64,000 nt of DNA from assembly GCA_024529925.1 (NCBI GenBank), contig JAFEUB010001122.1, forward strand, positions 108,501-172,500, given 5' to 3'. Below the pieces are notes generated by a model, which saw nothing but the letters and a program-made list of their open reading frames with translations, was not told the DNA's origin and did not search any database. A program made the position numbers and the translations under genes. This DNA comes from Ophthalmolycus amberensis (Eukaryota; Chordata; Actinopteri; Perciformes; Zoarcidae). Position 1 is the first letter of the stretch; the number at the start of each line of letters is the position of its first letter. This document shows positions 56,101-64,000 of this stretch, piece by piece.

Positions 56101-59100
56101 CGACGCAAACTTTGTGACTTTTTGATATTTCGGTGAGTGCTGTCTGACAAGTTTCTGTCACTCACACTTTTTACCTTTTTTCTCTCTCCACCAGCAAGCA
56201 TATTTTCTACCCCATCGATTGATTAGTATACATCAAGCAACTGTCGTCATGGCAAAACTTCATTTGAATCTTCAGTACTTTCCCCGTGTCTTTCAACCAG
56301 CAGCTGTCAGCCACATCAACACTAGACACGCTCTGCGCCAGACAAAGTTAAATTGAAGCACACTCTAACACTATATATAGATAAAATGTCACATCTTTCA
56401 AGAGACAAGGCACCTTCGAAGTCGTCAATACAGAGCGCGTTATCACGGGCAAAATAACTTTGAAACTGGAGAAGAGAGTAAAGATGAAACAATTATTCTC
56501 TCTTCCCACTTTGTGCTTGAAAGAGGGAAAAGGCGAGATTATTCTAAAGTGGGTAGAAGCGTTTAAGGGGCTTGCTTTTTGATCTGCCTGTCCGTCAACG
56601 AAAACGAAGAGCACCTCCTGATGCTTCTGATCGTTAGGTGTCCTCAAAGTGTCTCAAAGTGTCTTTGTTATCGCTGAGTGCGTCGATTAAAGGGAGGAAT
56701 ATCATTTATTCATTTTGCCATTGAGCGAAAGAAAGAAAGGATTCAAGAGCTTAGCGTTCATTTTCGTCAAACTCTCGAGGTGCGGTGATGAAGTCAGCTT
56801 TCTTTTGAGAGTTGAGGTAAAAAGATGTGGAGTGAAAGTTTTTGCTCTGCAAATTTTGAAAGGCCCCATTGAGATGAAATAAATAGTGATCACACTTTAT
56901 TAAACTTTTCTTTTAACAGCACCCTGTAGGACGACAGTTCTGAGAAGCATTCTGTCGAACAAGGTTTTGCTGATGGTCGTAGCTAATATATAAAAAACCA
57001 CACAGATACACACAATCTCTCTTTCTATTATATGATATATCTGTCTGTCTCGTACACACACACACACATACTCAGACTGAGAACATATAAAGTCTAGTGC
57101 ATGTTTATTGGTATATGTCAAATTGGTTTTAAAAAGCATGCCAGAATCAACACACTCAGGACAATGCCACATTCGTTGTCGCTCCGTTTTCCAAACACGT
57201 CATCTGATTCTTTAACATGCTTCTCAGTGTGGAAGTCCCTTCCATTCCTACTGTTTCAGTTATTTATTTATTTTTTTCAAATACTCAGTCCTGTTGCGAG
57301 GTGTCTCTTAGAAGTTGAAAAGTTCTTTTCAAGCCCGAAGTTTTTGCCGTCTTCACTTTTCAACTGGCAAGATGAATATCAGTGGGACAAAGCACAGAAA
57401 GGAAAGGCTTTTGACAAGACTTCTGAAGGCCCAGGAGCTCGTCCTGTCTCTCCCTTTTGCAGTTTTCCCATAACTGGCTTTCTCGTGTGGCTGCTAAAAA
57501 GACACCGTATCAAATGCAAACTGAGAAGTCACAGTCTTTCAAGATACATCAGTGGGGCCCTTGTGGAGATGCTGCTCTGCTTAGGTTTTTCACAACTTTT
57601 GAAAAATGAGAAATTGGTGCATTCTCTCTTGTGTTATCAGAGCTGCTGACAGTAAGTTCATGTTCTGTATGTGCAGAAAGACGATGCCATGAATACATGA
57701 CCCAGAGCAGAGTTGAATTTTAAGGTGCGACTTGTCAGACTTTTAACTTCCACAGTATGATGCGATTTGTATGTCATCTCTTTTATGAGACAATATATTG
57801 CTGTCACGAAATCACAGAAGTGGTGCTTACTTTTCTATATAAAGCAGACCTCTCTCATTCATAAAGAAATGTGTGTAACGCTAGAGGAATGGACGAAAGC
57901 ATTTATGTTATAAAACAACATAAATGTCCAAGTTTGTTTTCTTTTCATACAGGCATGAGTTTCTCTTTGTAGCTTGTGCTGTCTCGACAATCTGTGTTGG
58001 ATATTTGAAGTCCAAACAGTCAGTGTTTCACGTTCACCAAGGCTGGGGGGCCTGTGGTTTAACACTTTCAAGAATCACTTTGTGCGGCGGCATCGTGGGG
58101 CAGCCTCAAGAAAACCTGAAATAGCTGAAACTAGACCTCTGTGCAAATAATCACCCTGGGCCTCTGTAAACCGTCATGTTTATGCATTGTAAATTGTGAA
58201 AAGGAATGCTTTAACATTGTGTGGCATATGTATTTCAAGGCTTTGAACGTTGGATGGTATCCGAATTTGACCCACACAACCACAGGCTTTTGCTCTCGCC
58301 TTTTGACTGAAATATCATTCAGATTCCACTGGGACTAAAAAAAAGCAACCTTTTTTTGAGGCTGCCTAAAGAATGTCTCTGAAACAATTCCCAAGCTGCT
58401 TCCATGCATTTAGCTATCACTGCCGCAGGGTCAAAAACCTTCCACCAACTTCTCACTATTCTAAGTTTTCCTTTGGTGACTATGCTTTTTTGAAATTACA
58501 CAAGAGGCTTTGAAAGGTTTGTCTGAGTCCTGACTTCAAAGATGTTCTAAATCCATAGAAGACATATTATAATCCTCCACTAGAACTGGACATGCAAGGT
58601 AACAACAGAGCTGCTTACATAAACTCACAGTGGGACATATTTAGATGTTGCATCAACCTCTTAAAGGAGTTTGTAAGAAATAATTTTGGCAGGAGTGCAG
58701 TCGCCACACCGGTTATGTCTTTCCATGTAATTTACTTCATTTGTAACACACCTTCTCCTTTGATCTGTGGTTTTGAAAGCTTGACTGCATGACACACACA
58801 GACAAAGATGCACCCACTCCCTGTATCCTCAACAGGTTATATCACCTTCAGTAGGTCTCAGGCTCAAAAAAACAGACTTTGGTGGTTCTACTTTTGTAGC
58901 TTCTCTCCTTATGCGTAATTTACTTATTAGTGTCTTTTGAAACACACAACTATTTTAAATTGTCCAAGTGACTCCCAAAGGCCCCAATGTGTAAAGGACA
59001 TTTTGTCCGATTCTAAATAAAAAATGTAATGAAATTCAAATTCTCATCACTTTTTTTTTTAACGTGACAAAAACTCATCACATCGAATACAGCAGCTTTG

Positions 59101-59127
59101 TCAGTGGACCTACGATCAAACTATGAT
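49481..59127. other. Gene-poor flank with microsatellites
   Basis: No gene recognised. Main simple repeats: GA run 51770-51810 followed by purine-rich DNA to about 51865, G9-10 tracts at 51681 and 51967, TG/GT run 53070-53122, and CA run 57055-57068. Open frames over 51436-52169 are translations of the GA-rich tract. A GC-richer island at about 54470-54830 could be a conserved element but shows no clear exon. Confidence 0.4.
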
Positions 59128-59420
59128 GCTCTACGTACCCCTCTAGCGTCACTTTTGCATTTGTCCGTTTTCCATCAGTTTCTGCTCGTTACATACATTT
59201 ATTTAAATAAATGTCCTTGTTCGCAAAAAAAACAAGTTGGTTAGGTTTAGGCAACAAAATAAGTTGGTTAGGTTGAGGGAAATATTGTGGTTTTGCTTAA
59301 AATAAGTGTGTTTGTTACGTAGTTAAGTACGTTACGGTCTCCTGGGTGAAAGTCCTGTTGTTTTTGACACATCCATCCACCCTGATGGATACACAGACTT
59401 CGTCCCTCTTTATACGTAAC
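59128..59420. repeat. Dispersed repeat R2, copy 2
   Basis: Diverged copy of 38036-38250 in the same orientation, sharing GCTCTACGTACCCCTCTAGC, two TTGGTTAGGTTTAGG/TTGAGG units and TTAAAATAAG. It continues further right (TACGGTCTCCTGGGTGAAAG) than copy 1. Confidence 0.65.
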
Positions 59421-61710
59421 CTGAGATCCTTTACTACACAGTTGCTGAGTGTCGGCATTGCTTTGTTGGAGGCCACGAGTATCGTAGAGAGCTCACAAAT
59501 CACAGGGACTAAGCATCGGTTAACAACGTTGGCCACTCAGATGGTTAACTGGAAGTATGGCTGTTGGAATTTAAGTTTGCTATATAATGAAGTTATACTA
59601 CTTTTTCATTCTGACGGTATCAGTCTGTACCAAAAGCTTCCAAGCCCCCCTGGAGAACAATAGGCAGGGGATGGTGCTTTTTCTCAATAATTCTCGTTAT
59701 TTGTAAGTTTTCCTGGCCAAAATGGGACATACATTTAATACTGCTGTAGAAATATGAGGCTTTCGTCATTACTGTATCACCAAACTGAAAAAAAACAGTA
59801 ACTTGACTCCCTTTAGCTTTTACATTTTTGAGTTTTCCAATGGGAATACAATGTGAGGAACCAACAATACGTGAGAAATGTGCTGTCAGTGCTATAAATA
59901 AAGAGTCACCACTGGACTTTCATTCCTGTGTGTTCATATTCGACATGAAAAGAAATCCTTGTGTTAAATCAGCACACCATTAATCTCAGAGCCTAAATTG
60001 ATCTTCTGTGAACAAGGGACGGTTTGGACATGGCTCCCAGACAAAAACTGTCAACATGGCAGGTTCAACAGGCGTGTCAAGATCTCAAAACTCTGCAGTC
60101 ATGCCACTCCTGCGGCTTTGATCTTGCTTCCTCGGCGTATACACACACATTAGTACGCTCCCACGTGTGCACATGTATGCAGTTACACACACCCAGGTGA
60201 AATCCTCTCTCCTTTTGTGAAGCATTAAGGTGATTTATACCGGGCAGAAAAGCAAGTAGGTTGACATTTTGGAACTTTGGAGCTCAGAGGGCGCTTTGAG
60301 AAGAAATATGATAAATGATGTCATGTGGTATGTCTTGGCAAGAATGTTGAAAAAAATCTGTGTAGCTGCTGAACTCTGTGCAGAGTAGCTTGTGCGTTCC
60401 TGTTCATTTGACAACATGCGCTTGTTTTATAAACACTCCATATCACAGATTATCACACAGCTCACTGAGTCACAGAGCCAGCAATAAATGAGCTTCGGTG
60501 TGGGAACAACCTGTAGATTATACAACCTTCTAAAAGTTATACAACATGAGAGGATTTGTAGTTTGTTTTTTGTTTACTTGTAAATATCAAGTATCAAGTA
60601 ACGCTTGTTTATTACAGGTGGCAGCTAATGTTTTGGAGGAAACATTAGAATAGAGCTCACATGCTGCGATGGGTGAGTACATGTTTACGGCTTTAAAGTT
60701 GAGTTGTGTTTGTGGTCACTTGAGTGTAATATAAGGCTGTCATTGCAGCTTTCAGACAATTCATCTGCATTGTGATTACCTTGAAAAGCTTGTTTATGGT
60801 ACCGTGTTGTATGGTGTCGTGGTCCTGCTGTCAAGCCACTATCCTCAAACCTCTAACAGAATGAAATGAAAGGATAATTCCAAATAATTATAACTTGGGT
60901 CTTATTTTCACTGTTTTGGTCATCATTTCAGGTTTCAAACAAACTTGGCCGAACTTATTTGGAAGAAGTAAAAACATGATGAACATTAGAATGATAACTT
61001 GCCTATTGTAAATATAAATCACAATGTACAGATCAACTTCTTGGTTCAACTTTGACCTTGTAGATGTCACTTTGGGCTTTGGGGGATCATGATGAGCTTG
61101 TTTCACTATTTTTCGACATTCTATAACAATGAGCGATTTATGCATTAATCGAGATCATAACACATCATTGGCAAATTAATTAACAATAAAAGATAAATGA
61201 TTAGCAACTTTTCAGGTGCATTTATGTTTCAGTTTTATCTCTGGATTAAGTAGGTTATATAATCTAAACTCCTGTCTTTTTCACAAACCTGTCTGAAGGT
61301 CATGTTTCTTGACTCGTCTGTCTTTGTGATAGCGATGTTGACATGTTCCCAGATCGCAGCATATAATAAGTACAGTATTATTAAAACTGATAGAAATGAT
61401 GGACAAAACTATGAATATAAGACATAAGTTACAATAAACCAGAATGATCCCTTTCCCTTTTATGAGAAAGACAAACAGCTCCTCGTCGTCACCCACACTG
61501 GAGTGATTGATACACACAAACACACACACATTGTGATCACAGTTAGGCACACGCATGCATGCAAACGTTCACGTGGTGATCACAGACAGGCACACGTGCA
61601 TGAACACACGCACACACTTGCATTTTCTTAATGGATGCACACTGTAATCGCTCTGCTAATGACCTGCTTGAACTCTGAATGAAACTCAGAGGGTGAGAAC
61701 AAAAGATAGG

Positions 61711-61748
<38 letters not shown>

Positions 61749-62562
61749 CAATTGAAACCATGCAGTGTGTGAACATAGCTGCGAAGCTTCTTCATTATTG
61801 AGTTTGGGTAACTGTTATGACCCTGATACATATAATGTATTGAGGTTTATTAGTAATAGTAAGTAGCTTTATAATTGATTTGATTTGTATGTATTGTATC
61901 GATTTGGGCGTCAAAACAAGTTTTACCCTAAAACTAAATTCACTGTAAATATCATGATGTTTATTAGTTGAGTTAATATTTACAAGCTGCAAATCAGAGA
62001 GACATATTTTCTATTTGTAATAAAACCAAGACATGGGACTGGACGTCACTGACACTATCTTGGCCCTCTTTGAGAAATGTATCCTTCATGTGTACATTTT
62101 TAGTCCGAAAACATATGAAGCAGTTTCTTCCTCTATAGCTGCCGACCAGCTCCTCTTGATTTTGGAAATCCTTGGTTACTTGCTGTATTCAATGTGCTGC
62201 ACATCTGCCTCCAAGTTTTGTCCTGGTTGTTGTGTCTGGCTGGTGACGAGCTGCTCTTGTTGTGACCCATTCACTTCCTAGTATTATTTATTTTGTATTT
62301 TACTAATGTGTTTTGTCTTGGAGAACTGGGCTTTGTTTTGTATTCTAATGTTAAAGGAATGTCTCTGTATGGGGTTCGAGGCTGAAGTGTTTGTGCTACA
62401 TGGACCTCCGAACAGAGGTTTTTCAGAGCCTACCATGTTCATACCACTCTCGATCACCACTTAGCTTCAGATGAGATGGCCATGTCATTGTGAAAATACT
62501 TGTGTATTAGAACGATCAGATGAGATAAAGATGAAAAATGAGAGGCTCCTTTAGTGTGTGCC
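59421..62562. other. Gene-poor flank
   Basis: No gene recognised. It holds the second R3 copy at about 60870-60915, CA-rich patches (61510-61620) and a GA run (61711-61745). Open frames are short and without domains. Confidence 0.4.
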
Positions 62563-62760
62563 TTATTGTTGGAATGCTGTTAAGCATTCCAACTATTGTT
62601 CTTCGAATCTTTATTGTTGGAATGCTGTAAAGCATTCCAACTATTGTTCTTCGAATCTTTATTGTTGGAATGCTGTTAAGCATTCCAACTATTGTTATCC
62701 TGTTTCTTTATTGTTGGAATGCTGTTAAGCATTCCAACTATTGTTATCCTGTTTCTTTAT
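62563..62760. repeat. Four tandem 48-49-bp palindromic units
   Basis: Units begin at about 62563, 62611, 62659 and 62708. Each holds TTGGAATGCT, a 4-base spacer (GTTA or GTAA) and AGCATTCCAA, a perfect 10-bp hairpin. The first two linkers read TTCTTCGAATC; the last two read TATCCTGTTTC. The units are almost identical, so amplification is recent. Confidence 0.85.
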
Positions 62761-63039
62761 TCAACTTCCTCTATTTCTTCCGTCGCAACGCTTCTCCTCC
62801 TTCATTTTTTAAGCTACAGAAACCGTTCAACTATTAAAATGTTCAGCTCTTTCACCAGAGGTCTGCTATGACTTTTTATATTTCTAACCTTTAAACTTTT
62901 TGAATTATTAAGCTTTTTATTTTTTCAATAGGATCTCTATGGAGAATATTTTCAAATGGCTTCAGGCACACAGGTGTTCGCGATTGAGTCAATTAGTGAT
63001 GTTGATAAACACACAGACTCACAGACACACGCGCACATA

Positions 63040-63142
63040 CACTCCTCTCCCTCTCTCTCTCTGTGTGTCTCTCTCTCATACAGTCATTCAGGTCTTAGGG
63101 ATCTTTAGAGGTCTCTCTCTCTCTCTCACTCACTCATTCTTT

Positions 63143-63186
<44 letters not shown>

Positions 63187-63537
63187 ACTCACTCACTCAT
63201 TCTTTTCTCTCTCTCTCTCTCTCTCTCACTCACTCACTCACTCATTCTTTTCTCTCTCTCTCTCTCTCTCACTCACTCATTCTTTCTTCTCTCTCTCTCT
63301 CACTCATTCTTTCTTCTCTCTCTCTCTCTCTCACTCATTCTTTCCTCTCTCTCTCTCACTCATTCTTTCTTTCCTCCCTCTCTCTCTCTCTCTCTCGCAC
63401 GCACTCTCTCTCTCTCTCTCTCGCACGCACTCTCTCTCTCTCTCTCTCACACGCACGCACGCTCTCTCTCTCGCACACACGCTCTCTCTCTCTCACACGC
63501 ACGCAGGCACGCTGTCTCTCTCTCTCACACGCATGCA

Positions 63538-63583
<46 letters not shown>

Positions 63584-64000
63584 CGCTCGCATGCACGCAC
63601 TCTATCTCTCTCGCTCGCTCGCATGCACGCACTCTCTCTCTCTCTCTCACACGCACGCACGCACGCTCTCTCTCTCTCTCTCTCTCTCGCACGCACGCAC
63701 GCACACTCTCTCTCTCTCGCTCGCTCGCACGCACACACACTCTCTCTCGCTCTCTCTCGCACGCACGCACGCACACTCTCTCTCTCTCTCTCTCACACGC
63801 ACGCACACTCTCTCTCTCGCTCGCTCGCACGCACACACACTCTCTCTCTCTCTCTCTCGCACGCACGCACGCACACTCTCTCTCTCTCTCTCTCTCACAC
63901 GCACACACACTCTCTCTCTCTCTCTCTCTCTCTCTCACGCACGCACACTCTCTCTCTCTCTCTCTCTCTCTCACGCACGCACGCACACTCTCTCTCTCTC
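63040..64000. repeat. Low-complexity CT / GCAC array
   Basis: About 1 kb of (CT)n blocks punctuated first by CACTCATTCTTT (63180-63370) and then by GCACGCACGCAC or CACACGCACG (63395 to end). It runs off the window. Long minus-strand open frames rich in Arg-Glu/Arg-Ala are translations of this repeat and not proteins. Confidence 0.95.

Noticed and set aside
62563..62760. CRISPR-like array
   Set aside because: Regular repeats, but linkers are repeated and not unique, each unit is itself palindromic, and the genome is eukaryotic.
63356..63986. Long minus-strand open frames rich in Arg-Glu and Arg-Ala
   Set aside because: They are translations of the CT/GCAC low-complexity array; no domain, and overlapping frames are equally open.

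Overview
The window looks like vertebrate DNA, most likely a ray-finned (teleost, probably percomorph) fish. It is intron- and repeat-rich, carries many dinucleotide microsatellites, and holds families typical of teleosts: an L2-like LINE with a GAATT-type tail, a tRNA-derived SINE, hAT and Harbinger fragments, a Ty3/Gypsy element and an IS3EU-like DNA transposon. I found no host protein-coding gene that I can name. Every long credible coding region belongs to a mobile element.

Left flank (1-8162): non-coding, microsatellites, one copy of a dispersed repeat (R1, about 5131-5695) and a Harbinger-like end (about 7690). The centre (8163-25364) is a nest of insertions whose junctions can be read directly. 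A hAT element (8171-25356, 8-bp duplication GACTAGAC) contains an IS3EU-like transposon (8264-24447, TIRs of almost 300 bp, 6-bp duplication GATATC). That transposon contains a Ty3/Gypsy retrotransposon on the minus strand (9843-21137, duplication TAAG). The Gypsy element contains a 523-bp hAT MITE in its left LTR (10434-10956) and a fold-back LTR element inside pol (15572-17898, duplication GCAC).

The IS3EU-like element has two convergent genes. One is a two-exon DDE transposase (8581-9399 plus 21528-21857) whose frame is intact because the Gypsy copy landed in its intron. The other is a small minus-strand gene for a SAM-like segment joined to a HECT ubiquitin-ligase C-lobe (23291-24008), with one apparent frameshift. 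The Gypsy element has a tRNA-His primer site, gag, protease, RT/RNase H and integrase in the usual order, but is broken by frameshifts and stops.

Right of the nest (25365-35140) is a minisatellite-rich composite repeat with a SINE, a Harbinger end and an L2-like LINE (about 28200-34885). The LINE is interrupted by a ~450-bp solo-LTR-like insertion (29274-29721) and by a 2.2-kb solo LTR (30880-33094, duplication TATG). That solo LTR is related to the fold-back element in the Gypsy copy. The remaining 35-64 kb is gene-poor DNA with further copies of dispersed repeat families, a perfect 27-bp hairpin, weak exon-like segments, an array of four palindromic units (62563-62760) and about 1 kb of CT/GCAC low-complexity DNA at the end.

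All calls are by eye. Family names rest on remembered motifs and termini and should be checked by database search.
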